Below, piece after piece: positions 37,074-46,864 of a DNA stretch of 64,000 bases (positions are counted from its first letter, which is position 1; each line of letters starts with the position of its first letter). This stretch comes from Candidatus Woesearchaeota archaeon (lineage in GTDB: Archaea > Nanobdellota > Nanobdellia > Woesearchaeales > UBA525): NCBI GenBank assembly GCA_027371725.1, contig DAHXMN010000001.1, forward strand, positions 1 to 64,000, in the 5' to 3' direction. Made by a program: the position numbers and the translations under genes. The notes under the pieces were generated by a model. It was not told the DNA's origin and did not search any database. It worked only from the letters and a program-made list of their open reading frames with translations.

Positions 37074-39854
37074 TCACGCGGTCGCGGCGTCGTGGCTTGC
37101 GGCTGTCCGCGCGCGCCGCCGCTTCGCGGCCGTCACGCCTTCGTGGATGGCGAGGAAGAGCAGCGCCCCGCCGAACGCGCAGCCCCAGTCCTGGAGCCTG
37201 AGCGGCGCCATGTGCAGGAAGGCGTTGAAGAGCGGGACGTACACCAACGCCAGGACGAGGAGGAAGGAGATGGCGAAGCCCCAGAGGAGGCGTTTGTTGG
37301 ACCAGAGGTACGGGCTGAAGACCGATTCGTCGTCGTCCACCCGCTTCGCGAGCAGGTTCGCGAACGAGATGAGGACGAGCGTCACGTAGGTGAGCGTGGT
37401 CGCTTCCGCGTAGAGGATGGTGTCGGTCTGGATGTGCAGGGGAGAGACCCCGTTCCGGGAGAAGATGAAGAGGAAGTTCACGAAGGCGATCAGCCCCATG
37501 AGGAAGCCGGTCCAGACCATGTTCCTGAACGTGGGCCCGTTCAGGATGTGCTCGTCAGGGTCGCGCGGGCGCCGCGTCATGGTTTCCTTCTGCGAAGGGT
37601 CCCAGGTCAGGAACGTGACGGGGAGCAGCTGGCCGATGAGGTCGACGGAGAGGATCTGGAGCGTCAGCATGGCGAGAGGGATGCCGAAGAAGGCGCTCGC
37701 CGCGAGGCTCAGGAGGACGACGGTGAGCTCGCCGGTGTTCGTCGTCAGCGAGGAGCGGACCGTCTTCGTGATGTTCTGGAAGATGGTGCGTCCTTCGCGT
37801 ATCGCCGTCACGAGCGTCCCGATGCTGTCGTCCTGGAGGACGATCTCCGACGACTCCTTCGCCACTTCCGTCCCGGTCCGGCCCATGGCGACGCCGATGT
37901 CCGCCTTCTTGAGGGCTGGCGCGTCGTTCACCCCGTCGCCCGTCACCGCCACCACCTTGTCCGACCGCTTGAGGAGGCTGACGATGCGCAGCTTGTCCTC
38001 GGGCGAGGTCCGGGCGAAGATGAGGCCGTCCTTCTCGAGCGTGTGGATGAGGCTGGCGTCCGACATCGCGCTCAGGTCAGCGCCGGTGATGACGGTGCAT
38101 CTCCCTTCCGCGTCTCCGACGCCTATCCGTTTCGCGATCGCCTCGGCGGTGGGGGCGAAATCGCCGGTGATGATGATGACGCGTATGTGCGCCCTTTCCG
38201 CGACCGCCAGGGCTTCCTTGACGTCTTCCCGCGGAGGGTCGAGCATGGCCGCCATCCCGAGGAAGACGAGGTCCCTCTCGGCGTCTCTCATGGATGTCGG
38301 CACCGCCTGCGAGTCGAGCTCGCGGTAGGCGAGCGCGATGTTGCGGTACGCCGAGGACGCGAACTCCTCTTCCTTCCCCTTGAGGAACGCCTTGTCCTCC
38401 TCGGTGAGGGGGCGGATGCGTGCGCCGTCCCAGATGCGGGAAGACTGCTCGAGGATGCTCTGCGGGGCCCCTTTCGCGTAGAGGATGAAGCGTCCGTCCC
38501 TGCGGCGGACGGAGGACATGCGCTTGCGCGTGGCGTCGAACGCGAACTCCTTTATTTCCGGGTAGCGCTTGTCCATGTCGCCGGGCTTCAGGCCGGCTTT
38601 CTCGCCCAGCGTTATGAGCGCGGCCTCGGTCGGGTCCCCGATCGAGTACCAGTCCGGGTGCTCCTCGTCCGGCGGAGAGACCCTCGCGTTCGACGCGAAC
38701 ACCCCGGTCTCGAAGAAGATCCTGTACCGTTCCTTCTCCATGGGTTTCCCGGTTCTCGTCTCGATCTCGCCCTCGGGCCTGTACCCGATGCCCGTCACCT
38801 CGAACTCGTCCTCGCCGATGAGGATCCGCTGGACGGTCATCTCGTTCTTCGTCAGGGTCCCCGTCTTGTCGGTGCAGATGATGTGCGTCGAGCCGAGCGT
38901 CTCCACGGACGAGAGCCTCTTGACGATCGCCTTCTTCCTCGCCAGCCGCGACGCGGCTAGGGAGAGCGCGATGGATACCTCGGCGGGCAGCCCCTCGGGC
39001 ACCATGCAGGCGGCCACGCTCACCGAGAAGAGGAACGCTCCCTGCAAGGTGAAATGGATGAGGAGGGCGATGCCGAAGAGCACCGAGGCGATGGCGAGCG
39101 TCACGATGGTCAGCCGCTTCGCGAGGTTGTTCATCTCCTTCTGCAGGGGGGAAAGCCCGTCGGAGGTGCTCTGGCTCAGGTGCGCGATGCGTCCGATCTC
39201 CGTCTGCATGCCTGTGTGGATGACGATGCCGACGGCGTTGCCCGTGGCGACGGTCGTCCCCATGAATGCGATGTTGTTCCGGTCGCCGAGGAGCACGTCC
39301 CCTCCGATCTCGTGGGTGAACTTCCGCGTCGGGTTGGATTCCCCGGTCAGGGCGAAATCGTTCGTCGAAAGCTCGTGCTCCTCGAAGAGACGCACATCCG
39401 CGGGGACCGCGTCGCCCTCTTCCAGCTTGACGATGTCGCCCGGGACGAGGTCCTCGCTGTGGATCTCCTTGACCTGCCGGTCCCTGATGACTTTCGCCTC
39501 CTCGGTGATCATCATCTTCAGGGAGTTGATGAGCCGTTCCGCCTTGTACTCCTGGAAGAAACCGATGATCGCGTTGAGCGCGACGATGAGGAACATGACC
39601 GTGGCGCTCCGGTAGTCGTCCATGTAGATGGCGAGGGCGCCCGCCACGAGGAGGACGATGACGAGGAGGTCCTTGAACTGACGCAACACCCTGAGAACGA
39701 CCGATTCCCCCTTCACCGGGGAGAGCCGGTTCTTGCCGTAGAGATCCAGCCGACTGCTCGCTTCCTTCTCTGAGAGCCCTTCCTGGCGTGATCGCAAGAC
39801 GTCGAACGCCCTGTCAGCAGGGTACTGGTAATACGGGATGGTGGGGTCGTCCAT
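37074..39854 (-). CDS. P-type (P2) cation-transporting ATPase
   Basis: A 926-residue pump. It has the actuator motif ALTGESNPTRK, the M4 motif VPEGLPAEVS, the phosphorylation site ICTDKTGTLTKNEM (Asp at about residue 330), the hinge TGDGVNDAPALKKADIG and about ten membrane helices including a C-terminal set. PEGLPA in M4 and the N-terminal cation-ATPase domain place it in the P2 group (Ca2+, or Na+/K+-like). The ion cannot be fixed from the visible M5/M6 residues (TNTGELTVV, VDLIGQLLPV). GTATTTAAATGG (39919-39930) may be its promoter, which leaves a leader of about 40 bases. Confidence 0.93.
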   Translation of the reverse strand: MDDPTIPYYQYPADRAFDVLRSRQEGLSEKEASSRLDLYGKNRLSPVKGESVVLRVLRQFKDLLVIVLLVAGALAIYMDDYRSATVMFLIVALNAIIGFFQEYKAERLINSLKMMITEEAKVIRDRQVKEIHSEDLVPGDIVKLEEGDAVPADVRLFEEHELSTNDFALTGESNPTRKFTHEIGGDVLLGDRNNIAFMGTTVATGNAVGIVIHTGMQTEIGRIAHLSQSTSDGLSPLQKEMNNLAKRLTIVTLAIASVLFGIALLIHFTLQGAFLFSVSVAACMVPEGLPAEVSIALSLAASRLARKKAIVKRLSSVETLGSTHIICTDKTGTLTKNEMTVQRILIGEDEFEVTGIGYRPEGEIETRTGKPMEKERYRIFFETGVFASNARVSPPDEEHPDWYSIGDPTEAALITLGEKAGLKPGDMDKRYPEIKEFAFDATRKRMSSVRRRDGRFILYAKGAPQSILEQSSRIWDGARIRPLTEEDKAFLKGKEEEFASSAYRNIALAYRELDSQAVPTSMRDAERDLVFLGMAAMLDPPREDVKEALAVAERAHIRVIIITGDFAPTAEAIAKRIGVGDAEGRCTVITGADLSAMSDASLIHTLEKDGLIFARTSPEDKLRIVSLLKRSDKVVAVTGDGVNDAPALKKADIGVAMGRTGTEVAKESSEIVLQDDSIGTLVTAIREGRTIFQNITKTVRSSLTTNTGELTVVLLSLAASAFFGIPLAMLTLQILSVDLIGQLLPVTFLTWDPSQKETMTRRPRDPDEHILNGPTFRNMVWTGFLMGLIAFVNFLFIFSRNGVSPLHIQTDTILYAEATTLTYVTLVLISFANLLAKRVDDDESVFSPYLWSNKRLLWGFAISFLLVLALVYVPLFNAFLHMAPLRLQDWGCAFGGALLFLAIHEGVTAAKRRRARTAASHDAATA

Positions 39855-40146
39855 GACTCGTCATCCTCAGGCGCGGATGCATGCGCAGGCCGTCATGACC
39901 CATCGGTTCGGCCAGAGGGTATTTAAATGGTTCTATTCCTGTCCTTACTGGCTGCACGCCTCGCGGATAGTGACGCCGTCTCTTCTTCGTCGTCGAGGAT
40001 TCGTCGACGGATCATCACTCTTGCGGCGCAAGGCGATGTTCATGGCCGAGGCAATCTCATGCGATCGTATTCTTGGCCGGAGGTCTCTCGCCGCCATCCT
40101 CCTCCCCGCCAGAAGAACCGCTGTTGACCGGCGGAAGGGTCCATCC

Positions 40147-40599
40147 TCACTCTACGGTCGCCCTCCTGATGGTTATTCTCGTCAACGGCCGGTCGTTCCG
40201 GTCGCGGGGCGAGGTGGCGATCGCGTCGACGATGTCCATACCGCTGACGACCTTGCCGAAGGTCGGGTGCTTCGTGTCGAGGAAATTGTTGTCCGCGACG
40301 TTGATGAAGAACTGGCTGCCGCCCGTGTCCGGGCCGGCGTTCGCCATGCTGATCGTGCCGCGTTCGTTCCGGTTCCGGCGGCGGAACTCGTCCTTGATCG
40401 CGTAGCCCGGGCCGCCCGTGCCGTTGCCGCGCGGGTCGCCGCCCTGGATCATGAACCCGGGGATGACGCGATGGAAGACGGTGCCGTCGTAGAACCCTTT
40501 CTCGACGAGCGAGCGGAAGTTGTCCGCGGTGACAGGCGTGTCGGCGAAGAGCTCGATGGCGATGTCGCCTTTCGTGGTCTCCAGATGCACGGTCGCCAT
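40147..40599 (-). CDS. Cyclophilin-type peptidyl-prolyl isomerase
   Basis: A 150-residue single-domain cyclophilin. The motifs are NFRSLVEKGFYDGTVFHRVI (catalytic Arg), PGFMIQGGDPRGNGTGGPGY and SQFFINVADNNFLDTKHPTF. It catalyses proline isomerisation during folding, in the cytoplasm since there is no signal peptide. The ATG at 40599 or a GTG at 40608 could start it; the latter overlaps the stop of the RHH gene upstream, so the two genes form an operon. Confidence 0.95.
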   Translation of the reverse strand: MATVHLETTKGDIAIELFADTPVTADNFRSLVEKGFYDGTVFHRVIPGFMIQGGDPRGNGTGGPGYAIKDEFRRRNRNERGTISMANAGPDTGGSQFFINVADNNFLDTKHPTFGKVVSGMDIVDAIATSPRDRNDRPLTRITIRRATVE

Positions 40600-40604
40600 G
40601 GCGT

Positions 40605-40766
40605 TCACATCTGTCCGGTCTCGATGAACTTCTTCATGAGACGCTCGACGACGACCTGCGGCGCGTACGTGTGCTGGCTGCAGATGCGGACGAACTGGTC
40701 GTACGTCTGCTTGTCGATGCTGTAGTCGATCCTCACTTTCTGCGGTCCTTTCGGGGTCGATGCCAT
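40605..40766 (-). CDS. Small RHH-like protein (53 aa)
   Basis: From the ATG at 40766 the protein reads MASTPKGPQKVRIDYSIDKQ and YAPQVVVERLMKKFIETGQM. A strand K-V-R-I-D-Y followed by two helices resembles a ribbon-helix-helix DNA-binding protein, though it is short and contains one Cys. It precedes the cyclophilin gene with overlapping stop and start. The frame extends to 40793, but ATCACCTCGATCC gives no better start. Confidence 0.6.
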   Translation of the reverse strand: MASTPKGPQKVRIDYSIDKQTYDQFVRICSQHTYAPQVVVERLMKKFIETGQM

Positions 40767-40883
40767 GCGATCACCTCGATCCGTCGCGAACACCCCGCGG
40801 TTTAAAAGTCCTTCTACGGGCCTGGGAGATAACGTTTATAAACGGTCGTCCGTCTCTCGCCCCGCTCACAAGGAGGGTCGCCG

Positions 40884-42362
40884 ATGCTGAAGAACATCCA
40901 CGACAGGATCCATTCCACGTTCGACTACAAGTGGATCGTCCTCACCGTCACGACCATCGGCACGCTCATGGCGGCGATCGACAGCACGATCGTCATCCTC
41001 GGCCTGCCGGACATGATGGCGAGCCTGCACGCAGACCTCATCCAGATGGTCTGGGTCATCATGGGGTACTTCCTCGTGAGCACGGTCTTCCTCCTCATTC
41101 TCGGCCGGGTCGCGGACCTCTTCGGACGCGTACGCCTCTACAATCTCGGCTTCGTCGTCTTCACGTTCGGCTCGGCCCTGTGCGGCTTCGCCGGCAACGC
41201 GCCGCTCCTCATCGCGTTCCGGCTGCTCCAGGGCGTCGGCGCCGCCATGATGGTGGTGAACAGCGTCGCGATCATCACCGAGGCGTTCCCGCCGAACGAG
41301 CGCGGCACCGCCCTCGGCATCAACGCGATCACTTTCGCCGCGGGCGGCGTCCTCGGCCCGGTCCTCGGCGGTTTCATCCTCACCGTGAGCGACTGGCACT
41401 GGCTCTTCTTCATCAACATCCCGATCGGCCTGGTCGGCACGGTCTGGGGTTACATCATCCTCAAGGAGCTCGCCATCAAGAAACGCGAGACCATGGACTT
41501 CGCGGGCGCGCTCTTCTTCAGCATCGGCCTCGTCTCCCTCCTCCTGGCCCTCACCCTCGGCATCGATCTGACTTTCACCTCCCCGCCCATCATCGCCCTC
41601 TTCGCCCTCTTCTTCATCTTCCTCGCGATCTTCATCTGGTGGGAGCGGCACCACGCCTATCCCCTGCTCGACTTCTCCCTCTTCCGGCACCGGGTCTACA
41701 CGTTCTCAGTCCTCTCCGCGATGGCGCAGTCCCTCGCGCTCTATGCGGTGAACTTCCTCATCGTCTTCTACCTCATGGGCGTCCGGGGCTATGACGCCCT
41801 GACCGCGGCGTTCCTCCTCATCCCCTTGCCGCTGATGATTTCGGTCATGGCGCCTATCGCGGGCCGCATTTCCGACCGTATCGGCGCGCGGATCCCCGCG
41901 ACCGTCGGCCTGGTCATCCAGGCGGTGGCGCTCGCCCTCCTCGCCTTCCTCACCACAGCGACGCCGTACTGGCAGATCGCGGTGGCGCTCGGCCTCCTTG
42001 GCCTGGGCGGCGGCCTCTTCTTCCCGCCGAACACGAGCGCGGCGATGAACTCGTCGCCGAAGGAGCGGCTCGGCGTCGCTTCCGGCACCTTGGCGACGCT
42101 GCGTCAGGTCGGTATCGTGACGAGCTTCGCGCTCTCCCTCGCCGTCGCGGCGGAGAGCCTGCCGCACGACGTGATGATGCGGCTCTTCGTCGGCACGAAC
42201 GTGCAGCTCGGCTCGGCGATCGCCTCCGAGTTCGTCATCGGCATGCGGAGCGCGTTCTATGTCTCCGTCGTCCTGTGCCTCGTCGCGGCCGTCCTCTCCA
42301 TGATGCGGGGGGAGGAGGACCGGGGACGTCATGCGGTGCCGGTTCAGGACCGTCAACAGTAA
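40884..42362 (+). CDS. MFS multidrug transporter, DHA2 (14-TM) type
   Basis: A 492-residue transporter with about 14 helices. Motif A-like LGRVADLFGRVRLYNLGFVV and the DHA2-like GVGAAMMVVNSVAIITEAFP and GGVLGPVLGGFILTVSDWHW are present, the last two matching motif B and C regions of drug:H+ antiporters. It probably exports drugs or toxic organic ions. TTTATAAACG (40834-40843) and AGGAGGGTCGCCG before the ATG provide promoter and ribosome site. Confidence 0.92.
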   Translation: MLKNIHDRIHSTFDYKWIVLTVTTIGTLMAAIDSTIVILGLPDMMASLHADLIQMVWVIMGYFLVSTVFLLILGRVADLFGRVRLYNLGFVVFTFGSALCGFAGNAPLLIAFRLLQGVGAAMMVVNSVAIITEAFPPNERGTALGINAITFAAGGVLGPVLGGFILTVSDWHWLFFINIPIGLVGTVWGYIILKELAIKKRETMDFAGALFFSIGLVSLLLALTLGIDLTFTSPPIIALFALFFIFLAIFIWWERHHAYPLLDFSLFRHRVYTFSVLSAMAQSLALYAVNFLIVFYLMGVRGYDALTAAFLLIPLPLMISVMAPIAGRISDRIGARIPATVGLVIQAVALALLAFLTTATPYWQIAVALGLLGLGGGLFFPPNTSAAMNSSPKERLGVASGTLATLRQVGIVTSFALSLAVAAESLPHDVMMRLFVGTNVQLGSAIASEFVIGMRSAFYVSVVLCLVAAVLSMMRGEEDRGRHAVPVQDRQQ

Positions 42363-42489
42363 TCACTGCGGTTCCGTCCGCATCCGTTCTGATTACCTGT
42401 CTGCCCTGTTGGGTCTGCCCTGTTGGCGCGGGGCGCAGGTGCGTGACGCCCGACGAGAAGGGTTGTGGCGCCGGGACCAGGGGCATGAT

Positions 42490-43173
42490 TCAGTATGCCA
42501 CTCCGTGCCGCTCCTTGTACCAGAGGAGGACGATCAGCTCGATCGCGAGGAGGAGCGCGAACTCGCAGAGGACGCTCGGGAACTGCGTCTTGAACGCGGG
42601 GAGGAAGATGAGGAAGATGAACGTGGGGATGGTGAAGATGCCCATGCCGAGCATGCCCAGGTTGAGGATAATCTTCTCCTCCTTCCGTTTCGCCTGCTGT
42701 GAGAACAGGTAGAAGAGGATCGCGGCGCCAGCGATGTAGACGAGGTAGTACAGGCCGTAGAAGTCGCCCAGCAGCCCGGTGCCGGGGTACTCGATGAAGA
42801 CTGTCCGGCAGACCGCGGAATCGGCGTACGGCCGTATCACCGAGAACATCACGATGAAGAACGCCGCCGGAACATAGATGAGGAGGTGCCAGTAATACCC
42901 GATCCGCTTACGGGCCATGATGAGCGCGAGGCTGATCCCGATCGCGGGCAGGATCGCCGTGGTGATCATCGCCAGGCGCGTGAAGACGCCCTGCTGCGTC
43001 GTGCAGATGAGGAACTCGTTCAGCTGGTAGACGCCGAGGAGGAGGGTGAGGAGCGCGACGACCTGGTGGAGCCGGTCCTTCGGCTTCGTCAGCAGGAAAT
43101 AGAATGCGAGCAGGAACTCGATGGTGAACGTGCTGATCGAGACGTACGGCGCGAAGCACATGGCTGTCGGCAC
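42490..43173 (-). CDS. Seven-helix membrane protein of unknown function
   Basis: A 227-residue protein with about seven hydrophobic segments, starting MPTAMCFAPYVSISTFTIEF. It has charged connecting loops such as LTKPKDRLHQ and SQQAKRKEEKI, and an outside Cys at SAVCRTVF. The pattern resembles the N-terminal sensor membrane domain of some histidine kinases without the kinase. GATTTTTAAATC (43179-43190) is a TATA box close upstream. No enzymatic motif is visible. Confidence 0.7.
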   Translation of the reverse strand: MPTAMCFAPYVSISTFTIEFLLAFYFLLTKPKDRLHQVVALLTLLLGVYQLNEFLICTTQQGVFTRLAMITTAILPAIGISLALIMARKRIGYYWHLLIYVPAAFFIVMFSVIRPYADSAVCRTVFIEYPGTGLLGDFYGLYYLVYIAGAAILFYLFSQQAKRKEEKIILNLGMLGMGIFTIPTFIFLIFLPAFKTQFPSVLCEFALLLAIELIVLLWYKERHGVAY

Positions 43174-43270
43174 TCTTCGTCGATTTTTAAATCTTTATGC
43201 GTCGAACAGGCCGAATCTTTCACATCTTTTTTAAACGTGTCCTCGTTCTCTGTCGAGAGAGGTGGTCTCC

Positions 43271-44281
43271 ATGGAGTATGTCAATCTCGGCAGCAGCGGC
43301 GTGAAGGTCTCGAAGTTCTGTTTCGGCACGATGACGTTCGGCTCCGGCTTCCGCGGCGTCGGCGCGGTCTCGCAGCAGGACGCGAACGCGATGGTGAAGT
43401 ACGCGCTCGATCACGGCGTCAACTTCTTCGACACCGCGGATGTCTACTCGCGCGGCGAGTCAGAGCAGGTCTTGGGCAAGGCCTTGAAAGCGGCGGGCGT
43501 CCCGCGCGACCAGGTCATCATCGCGACGAAGGTGCGCGGCCGGATGGGCGACGACGTCAACGACGTCGGCCTCTCGCGGAAGCACATCCTCGACTCTGCG
43601 GAGAAGAGCCTGAAACGACTGCAGGTCGAGTACATCGACCTCTACCAGGTGCATGGCTGGGACCCCTCCACCCCGCTGAAGGAGACGATGGAGGCCTTGA
43701 ACGACCTCGTCCGATGGGGAAAGGTCCGGTACCTCGGCGCGTCGAATCTCGCGGCCTGGCAGCTCGCCAAGGCGAACGCGATCGCGCGGAAGCACGGCTG
43801 GGCCCGCTTCGTCACGTACCAAGGGTATTACAGCCTCGTCGGCCGCGACATCGAGCACGAGGTCGTGCCGCTCTGCCTCGACCAGGGGATGGGCGTCCTG
43901 ACGTGGAGCCCGCTCGCAGGGGGCCTCCTCACCGGGAAGTACCGGAAAGGGGCGCCGAAAGGGACGCGGCTCAGCGGCGAGCTCAAGGGCTTCATCCCAG
44001 CCGACGAGCGGCTCCTCGGCAAGGTCCTCGACGCGCTCGATACCGTCAGCAAGGCGCACAAGACGACGCTCGCGACGGCGGCGCTCGCCTGGCTCGCGCA
44101 ACGGCCCGGCGTGACGTCAGTCATCATCGGCGCGCGCACCGAGGAGCAGCTCGAGCAGAATCTCGCTGCCAGCGAACTGGAGATGAACGCGAAAGAACTG
44201 GCTGCGCTGGATGCGGCGAGCGCGACACCCTTGCCGTACCCGCAATGGATGATCGAGCGGCAGAAGGCCTACCACAAGTAG
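43271..44281 (+). CDS. Aldo/keto reductase
   Basis: A 336-residue (beta/alpha)8 oxidoreductase beginning MEYVNLGSSGVKVSKFCFGT. The catalytic residues are visible as Asp and Tyr in NFFDTADVYSRGESE, Lys in VIIATKVRG and His in DLYQVHGWD. NADPH binding is supported by GVTSVIIGARTEEQLEQNL. It reduces aldehydes or ketones in the cytoplasm; the substrate is unknown. A GTG at 43262 is in frame three codons upstream, and CTTTTTTAAACG (43227-43238) is the TATA box. Confidence 0.95.
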   Translation: MEYVNLGSSGVKVSKFCFGTMTFGSGFRGVGAVSQQDANAMVKYALDHGVNFFDTADVYSRGESEQVLGKALKAAGVPRDQVIIATKVRGRMGDDVNDVGLSRKHILDSAEKSLKRLQVEYIDLYQVHGWDPSTPLKETMEALNDLVRWGKVRYLGASNLAAWQLAKANAIARKHGWARFVTYQGYYSLVGRDIEHEVVPLCLDQGMGVLTWSPLAGGLLTGKYRKGAPKGTRLSGELKGFIPADERLLGKVLDALDTVSKAHKTTLATAALAWLAQRPGVTSVIIGARTEEQLEQNLAASELEMNAKELAALDAASATPLPYPQWMIERQKAYHK

Positions 44282-44346
44282 ATCGCGGAGGTCTGAACGG
44301 GGCCATGAATAGAATCTTTAAATAGCGACGACGCTTCTCGGGCCTG

Positions 44347-45216
44347 ATGAAGGATGCCCTTTCCGTCCTCGTAGCTTTCGCGTTCCTCTCGGCGTTCTCC
44401 CTCGCGCTCTTTCCCTCCGCGCACGCGGTCGTGGAGCGTCAATCGGTGGACGTGGTGCTGCACAGCAACGGCGTCGCGGAAGAGCGGATCACCCTCGCCA
44501 TCCGCTCGGACGCCGCGTACGGCGCCATCGACTACCGCGTCGACCGGCAGCCGCTCGCCGTCCTCTCCGATAAGGGCTACAGCGAAGAGACGCTCACGGA
44601 CGGCGTCCTCATCACGCTCAACCAGAGCCTCGTCCCCGGTGAGAACAACGTCTCCTTCACGCTCCTCTTCGACGGCCTCGTCACGCAGCAGGGCTCCTCG
44701 CGCGCCTTCGCCCTCCGTCTCCGGCCCGTCGACAACGCGACGCTCGACGTGAACGTCACGCTGCCTGAGGGCTTCGTCCTCGCGCGCACCGACGCGGCGG
44801 TGAGCCCGACGCCCGACGCTATCGTCACCGACGGCCGCGCCATCACGCTCCGTTGGCACGAGGAGGGCGTGAGCGAACTCCCGATCATCGTCCTCTACGA
44901 CGGCCCCTCGTTCCCGTGGCTGGCCGTCGCGATCGGTGTCCTCCTCTTCGTGGCCCTCGCCGTCCTCGGCGTCGTCTGGCGGCGGCGCCACGCTGTCGAG
45001 AAGAAGGCCCTGCTCGGCGCCCTCGGCGAGGACGAGACGCTCATCGTCTCGCTCGTCAAGCGCGGTATCGATCGGCAGAAGGCGCTCTGCGCCGAGACCG
45101 GCTTCTCGAAGTCGAAGATGAGCAAGGTGGTGCGGAAGCTGGAAGAGAAAGGGGTCGTGCGGAAGGAGCCGTTCTACAAGACGAACCGGCTCAAGCTCCT
45201 GCCTGGCTGGGAATGA
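44347..45216 (+). CDS. Membrane-anchored winged-helix regulator with exported domain
   Basis: A 289-residue protein. A signal peptide (SVLVAFAFLSAFSLALFPSA) leads to an exported beta-rich domain of about 160 residues with sequons such as NQSL, NVSF and NATL. One membrane helix follows at about residue 195-215. The cytoplasmic C-terminus is a MarR-like helix-turn-helix: CAETGFSKSKMSKVVRKLEE then KGVVRKEPFYKTNRLKLL. This architecture, common in archaea, suggests that an extracellular signal controls transcription at the membrane. CTTTAAATAG (44316-44325) is the TATA box. Confidence 0.82.
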   Translation: MKDALSVLVAFAFLSAFSLALFPSAHAVVERQSVDVVLHSNGVAEERITLAIRSDAAYGAIDYRVDRQPLAVLSDKGYSEETLTDGVLITLNQSLVPGENNVSFTLLFDGLVTQQGSSRAFALRLRPVDNATLDVNVTLPEGFVLARTDAAVSPTPDAIVTDGRAITLRWHEEGVSELPIIVLYDGPSFPWLAVAIGVLLFVALAVLGVVWRRRHAVEKKALLGALGEDETLIVSLVKRGIDRQKALCAETGFSKSKMSKVVRKLEEKGVVRKEPFYKTNRLKLLPGWE

Positions 45217-45221
45217 GTGAT

Positions 45222-46727
45222 TCAGCCACCGCCATGGCCGTTGCTCTTGCCGTTGCCCTCGTTGTCATTGCCTCCGCCATTGTTGCCCCGGGCAACCTCC
45301 TGTGCGCCCTGCTGTCCGCCGACGTCATAATGCCTCGCCAGCCCTGGCGGCGTGCCGCCGTTCCCGCGGCCGGAAGCGGAGGCCGCGTTCCCCTGACCGT
45401 CCTCCTTCTTCATCAGGCCGGGAGCGGCCGACGGGCCGTGGGCCGTGCGTTCCTGCGCGCGCGCCTGGAGGCCGTGCTTGAGCTTCGCGCTCACCGAGGG
45501 CGAGATGTCGTTCTGGGTGAGGAGCTGCGCCTCCTGGTCGTCGGTGAGGTTGTACTGCTCGGCGAGCTGGTCCTTGGGCGTCGCGAAGCGGAACCCGAAG
45601 AACCCGAGGATACGCTGGAAGATGCCGGGCGGCGCGCTCTGCGTCGCGATGATGGCGTCGATCGACTCGTTCCCGAGCTTCCCCGTCTTGATCAGCCTGT
45701 TCAGGATGCCGGGGTTCAGGCGATTCGCGCGGATGATCGCTGCGAGCTCGTCGTCGGTGATGTTGCCTGATGCGACGAGCTGCGGCAGGTGCTCGAAGCC
45801 GAGGCTGAAGCGCGGCTGGCCGCTCTCGTTCCCGGTCTCGTTGGTCTCGTTCTCCGTCCCGTTCTCCTGGTTCGTGGCGTTCACGACGCTGAAGACGACG
45901 GTGGCGTTCACCGACTGGTTCTGCGCGGCCGCGAACACCGCCAGCGTGTGGTCGCCCTCCCCGAGAGCCTGGCTCGTTGCGTAGCCGGTGCAATTGGTGC
46001 ATGCCTGCACGGTCGTGTTGTCGAGCGTGTAACTGATCGTGGCGGGCAGGTTGGTCAGGAAGCTGAGCTGGACCGGGCTCATGTACGCCTGCGCCAATGG
46101 ACTGGCGACGGCGAGCGTCAGCGCTGCCGGCTGGGCCGGCTGCTGCACGGTGAAGTCCGCTGCCGCGCTCTCGGTCTCGTTGCCGAACGTCCCTCTCGCA
46201 GTGAAGGTGTGGTTGCCGTCGCTCTCGTTGAGCATCGTGGCGAAGCCGCTGCAGTTGGTGCACGCCTGCTGGAACGAGCCGTTGTCCACCTGGTACTCCA
46301 GCGCGTCCACGGTCGTGGTCATGGTGATGTTGAGGGGGACGTCGCTCGTGTTGAAGGACTGGCCGTCCGTCGGCTCGACGATGGAGATGTTGAACGCGGG
46401 CAGCGGCGGGAGCACCTCGAAGGAGACGTTCTCCTGCTCGGTCTCGTTCCCGAGCGTCGCCTGCGCGCTGAGGGTGTAGTTCCCCGCGTCGAGCTGCTCG
46501 CTCGCCGTCAAGGCGGTGCAGTTCGTGCACGTCTCGGACGCGTTCCCGGGCATGATCGTATAGGAGAGCGTGTCCTGGGTCGCGTTCGCGCTGATGTTGA
46601 CTGTGACCGGCGACTCGTACTGTCCGGGCGCCGGGCTCACGATCGTGAGCGCCGACACCGCAGTCGCGAGCGCCGCAAGCCCGAAGAGGAGGGCAAGCAC
46701 TGTTCCGATCCTGGTTGCGGTTACCAT
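45222..46727 (-). CDS. Secreted protein with three CTNC-containing Ig-like repeats
   Basis: A 501-residue exported protein with a signal peptide (VLALLFGLAALATAVSALTI). Three tandem domains of about 90 residues each contain the same cluster: ETCTNCTALTAS, QACTNCSGFATM and QACTNCTGYATS, followed by GNYTL, GNHTF or GDHTL, as in cell-surface Ig-like repeats. Many N-x-S/T sequons suggest glycosylation. After a linker a helical segment (about 300-400, with DDELAAIIRANRLNPGILNR) precedes a Gly/Asn-rich tail ending NGHGGG. There is no clear membrane anchor at the C-terminus. It converges on the HTH regulator gene. Probably an envelope or matrix protein. Confidence 0.78.
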   Translation of the reverse strand: MVTATRIGTVLALLFGLAALATAVSALTIVSPAPGQYESPVTVNISANATQDTLSYTIMPGNASETCTNCTALTASEQLDAGNYTLSAQATLGNETEQENVSFEVLPPLPAFNISIVEPTDGQSFNTSDVPLNITMTTTVDALEYQVDNGSFQQACTNCSGFATMLNESDGNHTFTARGTFGNETESAAADFTVQQPAQPAALTLAVASPLAQAYMSPVQLSFLTNLPATISYTLDNTTVQACTNCTGYATSQALGEGDHTLAVFAAAQNQSVNATVVFSVVNATNQENGTENETNETGNESGQPRFSLGFEHLPQLVASGNITDDELAAIIRANRLNPGILNRLIKTGKLGNESIDAIIATQSAPPGIFQRILGFFGFRFATPKDQLAEQYNLTDDQEAQLLTQNDISPSVSAKLKHGLQARAQERTAHGPSAAPGLMKKEDGQGNAASASGRGNGGTPPGLARHYDVGGQQGAQEVARGNNGGGNDNEGNGKSNGHGGG

Positions 46728-46864
46728 GCCCCCGGATAAGACGTTGAGATATAAAAGAAATTCCGGGAAACCGAGTGGAAACCGTCAGATTCATATGATG
46801 TCATGAGAGCTCCTTCCCGTTTCCGGACCACTGGAGGCGCGGCGCGGTCCGCGGAACGGGATGT

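Noticed and set aside
37068..38960. 630-codon forward frame opposite the P-type ATPase
   Set aside because: Shadow of the ATPase, which has every catalytic motif on the reverse strand.
40760..41794. 344-codon forward frame overlapping the MFS gene
   Set aside because: Pro/Arg/His-rich out-of-frame translation of the MFS coding region.
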